From Wuchereria bancrofti (Eukaryota > Nematoda > Chromadorea > Rhabditida > Onchocercidae): DNA of 64,000 nucleotides. The stretch spans positions 9,359,334 to 9,423,333 of the forward strand of contig SSBO01000001.1 of NCBI GenBank assembly GCA_005281725.1, written 5' to 3'. Below are positions 11,784 through 22,619 of this stretch, piece after piece (within the stretch, counting starts at the first letter, position 1; each line of letters opens with the position of its first letter). A program made the position numbers and the translations under genes. The notes under the pieces were generated by a model. That model ran no database searches. It had not been told where the DNA came from and worked only from the letters and a program-made list of their open reading frames with translations.

Positions 11784-14093
11784 TCATAAAAAAACATTTG
11801 ATATTTTAGAAGCATAAACAATCAACGATTTGCCAATACTAAGTAACATCTGGAAAGAAGAACGAGAATTACATGATAAAACATAATAAGTAAAATTAGA
11901 CGCATAACACGGATACATACAAGCAGAACTCAGCCATCTAACGTAAGTATAAAAAAAATAATTCTTATATATAGCATACATAACATAAATTCTCATATAT
12001 AGGATGAAAATTACAACAGAAGCTATAAACATATTTATTATGAAGTATACGACAGTATTTTCAGTGCAAAGTAGCACGATATGATACATTAATTTGAATA
12101 GAAAATATAAAGTATAATAATGTGATCAAATTATGTAAACTTACCTAGCATATAACCAACTACACGCATCACGTGAATGATGGCAATTATAATTCGACAC
12201 AAGTTTTACTCGTATGACGCTTTTATGATACACCAAATGATTAACATTTATGAAATTAAGGATTCGATGTAAAAAATAAAAACCTAATTATCCAAAAATA
12301 TTCATTTCAGTGTTACATAGTTTTATACTGATTTCAACGACTCTCTCAATCTCAGCAATTATATTTTCTTTCACGCTATTATCTTGGTAATGTTACATCA
12401 TTCTCATTTCTATCATTACATGAAATTTCGTAAAATATTATTAGATTTGTTGATATTAATAGCAAGAAGTGCTAAAAAAAAGTTATTACATATAACTCCA
12501 ACCATTTCCATAATGCATTATGATACCGACAAACCGTCATATATCCACAGCTGCTAATGTTCTCAATAATTAGATTCCTGAAATCCTATGAAATGTCTCA
12601 ATCTGAATAAATAATGAAATTAAAAACAATTTTTTTTCAGCAAATTTTCTGCATTTATTGCACATCATACAGCTTATCTGCCATATGTAAATGGTAATAC
12701 AGCAAATAACGCAAGAATTCGATTTCTCAATAATTTCAAATTTATTTTCACTGAATAAATAATACAATGCACAAAAAAATTAAAGCACAGATTGTTTAAA
12801 ACCATTAATATACAAATGAAAAAAAAAACTAGTCCATTCAGAGAAACAAGAAAAAGTAAGTTCTTTACTCAGACATGACTTTCCGCAGGAAATTTTCAGA
12901 AAAGTTAAATCAATATATCCGCCGATTACTACTTAATTTCAGTTTACAGAACCAATTATGACGTAATTAAGAAAGATCACGAGCAGCTGAAAATATAATT
13001 ATTATTCACATTTAACCAGAGAAAAATCTTAATTATTGAAAGTACCTAACCTAACGACCTGAGCAAAAATATTTTTTGTCAGCTCCTTTACAAGAATCAG
13101 AAATTGTTCATATAACTAAAAACAAAAACAAACAAATAAAGCACAGTGAACTTATTACAAAAACCACAACAATCGATAAAACATTTACGACAACTTGATA
13201 AGCATCATCATAGGAGTCGGGTAGATAACGGTAACAGTGTCGAATAAAAACAATAACTGAATGAAAAATAAAAATGAGATCAAAAATGTCCCAAAAAAAT
13301 AAAGCAAATTAGACTGTGGCGTTGCTAAACTCAAATATTTGAACAAATCAAAGGATACTAAACCATGATATTTAAAATTATTGGACATTAAAATAAATGT
13401 CCTCGTACTGCGGTGCAGAAGTATGCCATACTTGCCGAATATCCAGTAATCAACAAACTCATATCAGCCAATTCTTAACTAATTTTTAAAAAATCCTTTC
13501 TTAAATCCATCACTTAGGTGGGCTGTTGATATAGGAGTGGTGGAAAAAATTGGAAAAACATATATCTTACCAGGAACAGGATTGGAATTGCCACAACAAA
13601 CATTTTACATAATCATCCATGAAAAAACAAACACATGATTATTTGAGCAAAATAATGAGCTCATTCGCTACCTGAATCGCCTTATTGTTTAAACGTTACT
13701 TGTATATTACACTGATCTAAAAATGGAAACTTTGGACCAATGTAGTTTAAATGTCCATGAAATATGATTCAGCAGACACATAGTCAATCACAAATCCCGT
13801 GAAGTATGCGAATCGATGAGATCATAAATACATCATTACAGTATAAACATTACTTCTTACGAATATCTGTTAAAAAAGTTGCAATCTTACATGCAAAAAA
13901 AGAACAGTGCAAACAATTCATACAGAAGAAATTTCAGAGCTACGAATAATCCAAATACCCAAAAACTCCGAAGATCAAATCCAATATTTCATTAAACCAT
14001 TCATTAAACCATCAGTTTCTATAGAACTTCTAAACTGAAGCGACTTCATAATTCTCGGAATAAGATGAAGACCTAACAACACAAAGATGAACA
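11784..14093. other. Intergenic region between SET8 3' end and AVL9 5' end
   Basis: I see no exon, RNA gene or clear repeat in these 2.3 kb. Small open frames (for example 11784-12089 and 12570-12767 on the - strand) are rich in AT-driven Ile, Tyr and Phe and match nothing known to me. The part next to 11784 should contain the AVL9 promoter, but I see no defined element. Confidence 0.55.
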
Positions 14094-16778
14094 TCACGAG
14101 TTTAATAGCCACGGATTTTCTGCTACAGTACAAGGTGTTCGATCTCCGTAATCATATAGCAATTCTTCACCAATATCGATGTCTCGCTTAGCAATCAGTA
14201 TTAAGTGTTTCGATCCATTTAATTCGATAACCTTAACGTTATATCGATTTATTTCATTTTCTTATCATAAATGGACGAATTTCATGTAATAGCATTTGCT
14301 GCAACAGATAATTACTTTAAATACAACAGTGCTAGTCTAATAATATACGTGAATGGTTCAGAGACAATATTAAGTAGTTACGTAATGAACATAATGAACT
14401 AGTTTTAACATATACTACGTTTATGGCGTTTAATAGAACAATGATTTCATGCAATCAAAAATGAAAATTCGATATATTCCAATATCATTCCCTAATTACT
14501 ACCATTAATCTAACGTCAAAATTGTCATAAGATGAGACTAGTATGAAGAAAGTAAAATTTATAGTTAATCTCCATATTAAACATACTTTTGTTTTGAGAT
14601 TCGGTCTTATCACAGAATGATTTATCAGACGCCCTTTGTAGGGAGTTTCATCTGTAGCATCAACACAGTACTGTTTATTTTGATATTTGAAAAAATACAT
14701 AAATGAGCCAATGCTATCATCTTTGGCATATTCTCGTTCGCGAATCCTCGCTAGTCTCAAATCTATTATTTCACCTGAAACTATGCGTAAACCGCACGTT
14801 AGCAACCGGCTGCAAATCCATTGCTTCCATTTCTAATTAGTTGGGATAAAAGTAATCCAAAGTGATATCAGAACACATAACTAATGTATTATTCCATGAA
14901 TACAAAAGCCTCCATCATCAATTAAGTCTTAGCAAACTTGTAAACCCTAATCGGATACAAAGTCTTTGTTACACTCATAATACATTTACACTTATTTTAC
15001 CTTTATACTCGACCACAAATTCATTTTTCTGGAAGTTCCGCAAGGTACGAATTCCACGACCTTTTTCTTCGCACTCAAAAATTTCAAGGAATTCTTCATT
15101 ACTACCTGTTAAAATAGCATTTGCCATTGCATCACGTTCCTCCTGCTGCAAATATCGGAAGGAAAATTCGAAATATAACAGTGGAAATACTAATTCCCCA
15201 AACTGCGAAATAACAGATATTAGGAAAAGTTTGTAGTCTTGAATTTTTTGCCGAATTAATAAACAAATAATTTTTTTTTAATATTAAAAAATTATACAAA
15301 TACAAGAAACTTCACTTCAAGCTGCTTTTCCGTTTTTCGACTGCTTCGACGAAGCGGAAAATACTCGGTGATTTTGTGAGTCGAAGCATCATCGCTTTTC
15401 TCAGCTTCTTTTCCAACAGATTTCCCTTTCCTGTAAAGGAAAAAGAACCATGAAAAGCGTTATTTACCATTCTAGTTGAAAACGAAGTTAAAAAAACAAC
15501 CAACAACATCTGCCATAGGCTGTCCAAAAGTTCAAAAGTGAAATAATTTTAAGAAAATATAAATGAGAGTAATTCGCAAAATGAAGGATAACTGTAACAA
15601 CTGGAAGAGAACCATACAAATTAACACACATACCTTGTCGTCTTTTTCTTGGTACTTCGAGCACTTCCACGTTTACGATGGACTATTTTGTCAAGCATTC
15701 GATTCGACAATGCTGATACTGGTAAACCCCTGAAATCAGTTCGTACATACTATAAGTTCGAAGAAAAATGAGAGTGAATTTCTCACCCAGATACAAACAG
15801 GTCCATAATATGAAAAATTACATAAAGTATTAAATCGAAGATTAGACTAATACTGTTTCCTAAGAATTTTGGAAAATACCGAAACTTGAACTAGTCTTTT
15901 TTCTCCTTTTCTTTTTAGGAAACAATATTTCCTTTTTAGTGCAAAATTATTACAGCTATCACTGGTCTTTTCTTTATTTTCCAGTTCTTCTCAATTCTAA
16001 TCAATTGTTTAGTAGTCCAAGAATCAAATAAATGCAATATAAAAAGCAGTATTCATGTCACATAAATGAAAAAGACAATTCATCTGTTTTTTAATGCTTT
16101 AAAGTAGATTACTGTATAAAAAACGAGTAAAGCAAGATTTATTTCTCCTCTTGGAATTTATTCCCTCAATCGAAATTCCTCCTTTTCTGTGCTCCCATCA
16201 TTTATCATACGAAATACATGTGACCGATAAATTTAAATGTTACAGGTTTAAACAATTTTTAGTAAATTAAAATTTTGACGCTTTTAATTTGTTATAGCAT
16301 GAGTGGCCAAATGTTAGAAGTACTCTTGAAATTAATGTTCAAGATTTAAAAGTGATAAATAGAATTCACTTTACAGTTTTTTTACATCTAAAAGTCAAAA
16401 TTTAAAGTTTAACATCCTTATTTAGAGCTAGCAGCACCTCAGACTTATTTAATCCTTGATAACATAAGCAAAAAATTCAATAAATGTGTTAAAAATTAAT
16501 ATTTGATACATAACAAAATTTATTAAACTACATCTCCATACAGTTGATGTGGAACAGAAATTTGTTGCTAACTCTGAACTTTATAACCGATTTAATAATC
16601 GGGATTAAATTTGATTTTGCCATACTATACACCAACAAATCAACCCTACAAGGTCAAATTCTCGACAAAAAATTAGAGCAAAATTTGAAAATTGGCGCCG
16701 AAGTAAAACTAACCGATGCAGCAGTATTGTCTGACGTTTCTCATCTGTACCATATGCGAGTCGTATTGTAATAACCAT
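14094..16778 (-). CDS. set-1: Histone H4 lysine-20 monomethyltransferase SET8 / SET-1
   Basis: SET8 monomethylates H4K20 on nucleosomes, needed for mitosis and, in C. elegans as SET-1, for dosage compensation chromatin. Six exons, high to low: 16778-16714 (tentative), 15729-15634, 15430-15316, 15145-15001, 14774-14587 and 14231-14094. They total 249 codons, near the size I recall for C. elegans SET-1 (about 240 aa). Motifs: KITEYFPLRRSSRKTEKQL (matches the human TDFYPVRRSSRK segment), KGRGI then FVVEYKGEI (SET-N), YFFKYQNKQYCVDATDET, GRLINHS (cofactor-binding NHS) and HLILIAKRDIDIGEELLYDYGDR (active-site Tyr), ending NPWLLNS. The loop after NHS lacks the Cys found in the human protein. Exons 2-6 are firm. 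Exon 1 (ATG at 16778, MVITIRLAYGTDEKRQ) is chosen only because it gives an ATG, a GTTAGT donor and the right phase. A basic tail (KRGSARSTKKKTTR) fits nucleosome binding. Confidence 0.92.
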
Positions 16779-17716
16779 CGTTACGTCACGCACGTAATAT
16801 TACGTTTAAGGTGGCATCGAATGATATAGGGAATTGATTACTATGAATGATTTGAATGTAATTATAAGAATTTGTCCTTCATATTGGTAGTATCTTTCGC
16901 TGAAAACCATTAATGTAACATATATGTGAAGAAAAAAGGAGATAAAATTCATAAAAAGACGTGATATATCTATGAAATTTTGTAAAAGCACAACAAAGTC
17001 CATAAAAATTATGACAATAGCGTAATTGGTAATCAATTTTCATCTTATTCCTTACATGAATACCTATAATGTAATACGTACGTGGACGTAAAAAACGTTG
17101 TTCAATACAGTGAAACTGAGCAATAGTAGCATACATTTTACAACAATAATCATTACACGAATAGTAACAATAATTGTTGATATACTAAATAGATATTTTC
17201 TCAAATTAATCGATAAATGAGCATAAAGCAATTTGCTGACTATGACTACCAATATAATTCGCATCTCTAATACCATATGAATCTTATCCGTTTGTTTTAA
17301 GTATGTTTATGCATACAAAAGAACTGTATAATATTTAGTAATTAATTAAGTGAAAGTAAACATTTATCTGTTAACACGTATTCCTTCCAACATTTCATCA
17401 AAACCTGCTCAACAAAAAGTTTATTAATATACAAAAAGCACGCGATAAGATATGAGTCATTTGCATCCATATGTGCAATATATATACAAAAAAAGAAAAA
17501 AATATGCAATAACCTCACTTACGTATCACTTACGCAACCTCACGAAGTTACACCCATATATCGCATTTTATTTTATAATGGAACACGTCCATTATACGCA
17601 GGACATTATGCAACAGACGTAGTATCAGTCAAATTTTACATAGCAAAAAAAGCAATCACTGCATGCGAAGACATTTGAACGTCCTTCTTTTCAGTATTTA
17701 ATGTATAAATCGATTA

Positions 17717-17747
17717 CATGCATGCATGTATGCATGCATGCATGCAC
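17717..17747. repeat. (CATG)n palindromic microsatellite
   Basis: A run of about seven CATG units with one interruption, followed by further ATGCATG copies at 17751-17757 and 17959-17969. Each unit is self-complementary, so the run can form cruciforms. Confidence 0.8.
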
Positions 17748-19841
17748 ACCATGCATGTGTCATCTTAATTGTGCAAAAATGGAATAGTTATTTGCAGTGA
17801 GCGATGAATACATGCATACAGAAGTATGTCTCATAAATTATGTCTCATAATTATGATTCACTCTATGATAATTGTGAATATTTCTCGCATTCCGTGATGC
17901 GTCCATTCATGCATTATTTCACTACACAAAAAAAAAGAAATGAATTGTTACCTGCATACATGCATGCATGCCTTGCAAGATTTTATCGATATGACATTTC
18001 GCAACACCTACATTTCTTAATTAGGAATCAATCATCTGCATGATAACTGCAGATTCATTTCATGACATTTTCACTTCATTTCGAATTATCTCATCATTAT
18101 CACTAATGTACATTCAATTATTTGAGTCATTTTGAGTACATGTGTCGTTTAAGTTGAGGTGATATTGATGAAAAAATTTTCATTTGCCGAATTTTTCAAT
18201 TTTAGATTAGTATAACAAAGAAAAAAAGAAGAGAAAGACTGAAAGCGATGTAGTGAAATGTTGTTATTTATTCATAGATTTAAGGTAAGTATCAGAAATT
18301 TTATATTTTCCACTATATTCAATAGAAATTAGCTCATATTTTCCAACCAGTTGTTTTTTTTTTTTTCATAATAAAACTAAAAGGATCTTCAACAGTTTTT
18401 TTCTCTCTCTTTCTTTTACGCTGTAATTGTTTATTTGTGTTCTCGTTCCTTTTCTTCTAACATTTATTGTGAAAATTCCACAAATGACTAATTGACGAAC
18501 AATTAAAGAAGTTCATTAAAATTCAATGAAATTGAGCGAACTGCAGATGGAAGAGAGAGAGAAAGAAAACATTAATTAATTCGATTTCAAAAATGTACAA
18601 TAAAGGACGGATCATTGTGATGCCGGAACAGTAGCATTCCTGAAACATTGAACTGATATGCAAAAAAGGAACAAATCCATTCTCACTTGCATTTTTGTTG
18701 TAGAGAATTAACAAGAAAAAGAAATAAATGAATGGAATTAGAACACTTCGAATGACTTACAAATGAAATGAAATGAAATGAAATAAGTAATGATTTGAAG
18801 TGAAAAAAGAATTAAATTAAAGCAGCAAGTATTGTTACTGCTAGAGATAGGCAAATTATAATTTATTTGGAAATCAATTACATGCACCAATTTCAATTTG
18901 CAACTTATTTAAGTAACTTCAAGTTAAGCTAACATTGCTAGTATTTCTTTGCTTTTCATATCTGTTAAATATTATCAAGAAGTGTACTAAAAAAAAAAAA
19001 AAAATACAAAACAAAAGACAATTGTAAATTTCCCATCAAATCTCAAAAGATTGGAAAAGTTGTTGTTAGAAAGATTGCTCTTAATCACTTTAATATCATC
19101 GAGTAAGAGGAGAAAATGATAGATATTTTGAATGAGAATAAATATTTGATGGGAGATTTATTATTCCGATAATATTGCATTATTTCTTCGCTCTACATCG
19201 ATAGCGAAAGGAGCAACGAACGAAGAGTGAAAGGAATAAAATGAAGATTGTCAACCAATATAATACATTGCTCTAACAAGAAATGTCATCTGTAACAAGT
19301 ATGTTCACGTCTTTTTGGCTCTTTGATCATTCAACCAGTTAATTCGGCAAGAAATGAGTTAAAACCGTTAATTTATTTTTGTTCATTAACTTTTAATTTC
19401 ATACAATGTTACAAACTTTTTTCTTCCTTTCTTCTCCCAGAATATCTCTCATCATTCATCGATATTTTTTTATATGAATGTATGAATGAAGAAGGGAAGA
19501 GATAGCATTTCCCTACAACGATGGTCCCTCCATTTTTTTTTTTTTTTTCTCCTAAATTATGCATCCGCTTGACCTCTCCCAGCATAGCACTCTGACCTTT
19601 TTAGCCCTATACAAAAGATTATGGATAAAGAGTGTGAGTGGGAATAGGTGAAAGTGATGGATGGACAGACACAGTCCAATCTATTCGTTAAGAAATCAAG
19701 AGAAGTTGTATAATTAGACGAACAGAGAAACAATATCCGTACAGTTTCACATTGGCAGACAGGGAGACGGATAGACACACATGCACGAGATAAAATCAAA
19801 GTAGTGGAGAGACATATGGACAGAGTTCAAAGTGACATATG

Positions 19842-20011
19842 GGACGGACAAACGCACACATACAGGAAAGGGTCGGACAGACGTCTACACGTATGGGGAA
19901 AGTGGCGGATAGACGTATGCGCACATGCAAGAAAGTGACGGACAGACAGACGCACACGTGCACGAAAATGTCGGACAGACAAACGCACACATACAGGAAA
20001 GTAACGGGCAG
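19842..20011. repeat. 33-bp minisatellite, about five units
   Basis: Units begin CGGACAGAC and contain ACGCACACATACAGGAAAGT; lengths are 33 bp with one of 32. Copies have drifted, and weaker relatives (GGCAGACAGGGAGACGGATAGAC) extend left to about 19751. Because 33 is a multiple of three, open frames run through the array on both strands; these are not genes. Confidence 0.8.
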
Positions 20012-20307
20012 TGAAGTTTTGAAGTGAGAAATTCTGAGAGACAACTTCAAACAGCAAAATCACTTAATTGGAATGTAATAGAAGCAACACGTGGCTTGTT
20101 ATAACGTGCGTGTCGTTGTGTAGTGACGTGTGGTGCAGCCGAGCGACAATATTATGTGGTGATGCAATCACGTCCAGAATACATACAAGTATTACTTGTA
20201 AAAAGTTTTTGATTCACTGCATTGCTGCACCTTGGCAAACATCCAGAATGCAGTTCTGCAACAGAGATGGGGCGGTGCATCGCGATGCAGCGCACGCGAC
20301 AGCTCAG

Positions 20308-20315
20308 TATAAAAG
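20308..20315 (+). promoter_or_regulatory. Candidate TATA box of a core promoter
   Basis: TATAAAAG lies in the only GC-richer block of this intergenic region. About 30 bp downstream is a pyrimidine-rich stretch (TTCTCTTTTATCTCTTCTCT) that would suit an initiator. It could serve a distal 5' exon of Strawberry notch, 2.3 kb downstream, or an unrecognised gene. This rests on pattern alone. Confidence 0.35.
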
Positions 20316-22161
20316 GCAACGCGGAAAGAGGCTGCCGAGCGAGTTCTCTTTTATCTCTTCTCTCTCCCCACGTCTCCATCCATTCCAGTGCACTGTGATG
20401 GGTGCTGGCTGTTGCAGCATTCCAGTGCGTCTCGACACGACGCTATTCTTGTTGGCACATTGCCAGAATCCAGAGTTAGTATTTTTGTAAGGTGTGGTTA
20501 GTGATGCAATTTTATTTTTTTGTCTGAAGAAGGATCATGTAAGTCTCGGAAGTACACCAAAATTTGACACGTGAAACGTAAGGATGTTGAAAAGAAGACG
20601 AATGAAAGTGAAAAATGACGTGCGATTGGGTGGAAGATTAGTCGAACATGCTGAATTTCTCTATGTCATTCAACGACTATTCAAAGTGATCAAAATAACG
20701 AAGAAGATAGGAGAATCTCTGCAAAAATTGATTGATTGAAAGCAAGTGGAGATCGAAAGCTTCTCAATTGTTCATCATCGTTCATTATGTAAAATTTCAT
20801 TCATGCGATAACGTTGAATAAAGAAAAAGAGAGAGAGAGGTAGAGAGAGGGAGGGGGAAGAATGAGAGATTGCTGTAAAATTGATGTAAACAATCTGAAA
20901 AAGGAGGTGAAGGAGGTGTGGGGCGGTGTCAATGGCCAGCACATAATTAACGCAGTTTACGTCAAAAGGTGTGACCTCAGAGATGAATAACCAGAGAATT
21001 GCAGTGTAATCAGAGGATTGAAAATAATACATTCGCAGTGTGAAGGAGTGACAATAGTCGATGATTAAGGACGAAGTGTTACCTTTCTCAAACCAGACAA
21101 GAAAGAAGGCTCGTTTTGTAATTATTTTGAGTGAAATAGTATGTAATTTTAGTATCGTCTACTCCTTACATATATATATATATATAATATACTTTGATAG
21201 TTTCGTGGAATGATTTGGGAAAGAAATTCGATGCCAAACTTATTTCGTATTTTGGAACTAAACGTAACGATATCAGAAAGCGGGAGAAGGGGGAAAGAGA
21301 AGATACATGTTGCGGGAAAAAAGACCAACATTTAGATGAATTTCATATACAGTTGTTTTATAAATTTTGCAAAATGCCAATCTTTTTTTTTTCTTTCTGT
21401 TTCGAGTACAGTTTTTAACATTTGGAACAATTTTAAATTTCTAGAAATTTGCATATCAAAAAAGAAAAAAAGAGAACCCTTAAAAAGAATAGAAATGAGC
21501 GCTGAGAAGTGCACACACATCTGAACGAACGATTATCGATTAACACTACCCGCACTTCTCCTCATTCTCACACTTTCCCAATGATGGAAATGAGGGAACT
21601 GTCCTCCGATTCATATTGTTTTGCTAACAGTGGCTGTTCTAATCTATACATATCATTATGCTATTTAGCTAGGTAATGTATGTTTATATCGAAGTTTCAT
21701 GGATTTTTTCTAATTTAAAACTTAGTTACCTGAATTTGTACGATAGTTTAAATTACATTCATATTTCAACTTCATTTACTATTGTTAGTCTAATGATGAG
21801 CAGGAAGGCGTGAAAAGCTAAATAAACATTTTGGTAAGATTTAAGTTGGAAAGAAATTTAAATCGAAATTTTGAATCTCAAATTGGTCTCTTGTAATATT
21901 TCACTCTATTTATTTACTATAGCATTTTCTGAAAGGATATTAGTCTATTTAAGCCAATTTATTGTTAGTTTTATCCAATCCCAATTCTATTCCTATTTTC
22001 GGTTTTCTTTTATGTTATATCAAATTTGTTTGTTTCTCGAGAAAGTTTTTAAATTCAATAATTTATCACATTTCGAATATTTTTTTTATATTGTCAATGA
22101 ATACTCTTCATATTTTTGAAATCTACTAATTAGTGAGAGTAAAATATGAAAATTGGTTTAT

Positions 22162-22345
22162 TGGCATGTTAAGCATTAGTGACATACGACTGTCATGTTA
22201 TTATTAGACATAAATAGATGAAACATTATGCATACATATTGAGCACACGTGCTAGATGGATAAGCAACCATGTAAGGCATGTTAGGCGCTGATGACACAT
22301 AGTCGTGGAGAGCTTGGCGGATGATAGATACCTATTAGACATACG
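22162..22345. repeat. Diverged tandem duplication, about 114-bp period
   Basis: GGCATGTTAAGCATTAGTGACATA at 22162 recurs as GGCATGTTAGGCGCTGATGACACA at 22276, and each is followed by ATTAGACATA about 40-70 bp on. Only two clear copies, with many substitutions. Confidence 0.5.
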
Positions 22346-22568
22346 TTATTACTTTAGTATATCATTAACATCAGTGGCGTTTCATTTGTTAGACTTGATG
22401 AAATGTAATAAGATATTTCAGGTGTTGATGATATAAGAGTTGATTAGTAAATCCGTATAGTAAGCGTTGATTATCTTTTGCCTAATCAAATTTTATCATA
22501 ATTGCAGTATTGGACGCGTATCCAAAATTATTTTTGTTTTAATTTTGAAAAGATTTCAAATATTTGCA

Positions 22569-22619
22569 ATGGATTTCAAGATTTCACTTTATTTAGAGGG
22601 TTCACATACGAATGGATGA
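22569..22619 (+). CDS. Possible 16-codon upstream ORF overlapping the SBNO start
   Basis: An ATG at 22569 opens a 16-codon frame whose TGA (22617-22619) overlaps the main ATG region (ATGGATGAT at 22612). If the 5' leader includes this stretch, ribosomes starting here would pass the main start and end 3 bases beyond it, a layout that commonly reduces translation of the main frame. Candidate splice or trans-splice acceptors lie at about 22425 and 22507, upstream of this ATG. Confidence 0.3.
   Translation: MDFKISLYLEGSHTNG

Larger units (their letters stand above)
16779..22568. other. Long intergenic region between SET8 and Strawberry notch
   Basis: The two flanking genes are divergent, so both promoters should lie here. 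I found no conserved protein. The region holds an ATGC palindromic run, an AAATG short repeat near 18760-18785, a 33-bp minisatellite, a GC-richer block with a TATA box (about 20080-20500) and a diverged 114-bp duplication. Open frames such as 20068-20490 are not supported by any motif. Further 5' non-coding exons of Strawberry notch are possible. Confidence 0.55.

Noticed and set aside
19796..20063. Cys-rich repeat proteins on the - strand and an Arg/Thr-rich one on the + strand
   Set aside because: All are readings of the 33-bp minisatellite, whose unit length is a multiple of three.
20068..20490. 140-codon open frame in the SET8-SBNO interval
   Set aside because: The longest frame of the GC-richer block, but no motif, and it runs through the TATA box and promoter-like tract; more likely a promoter region than a protein.
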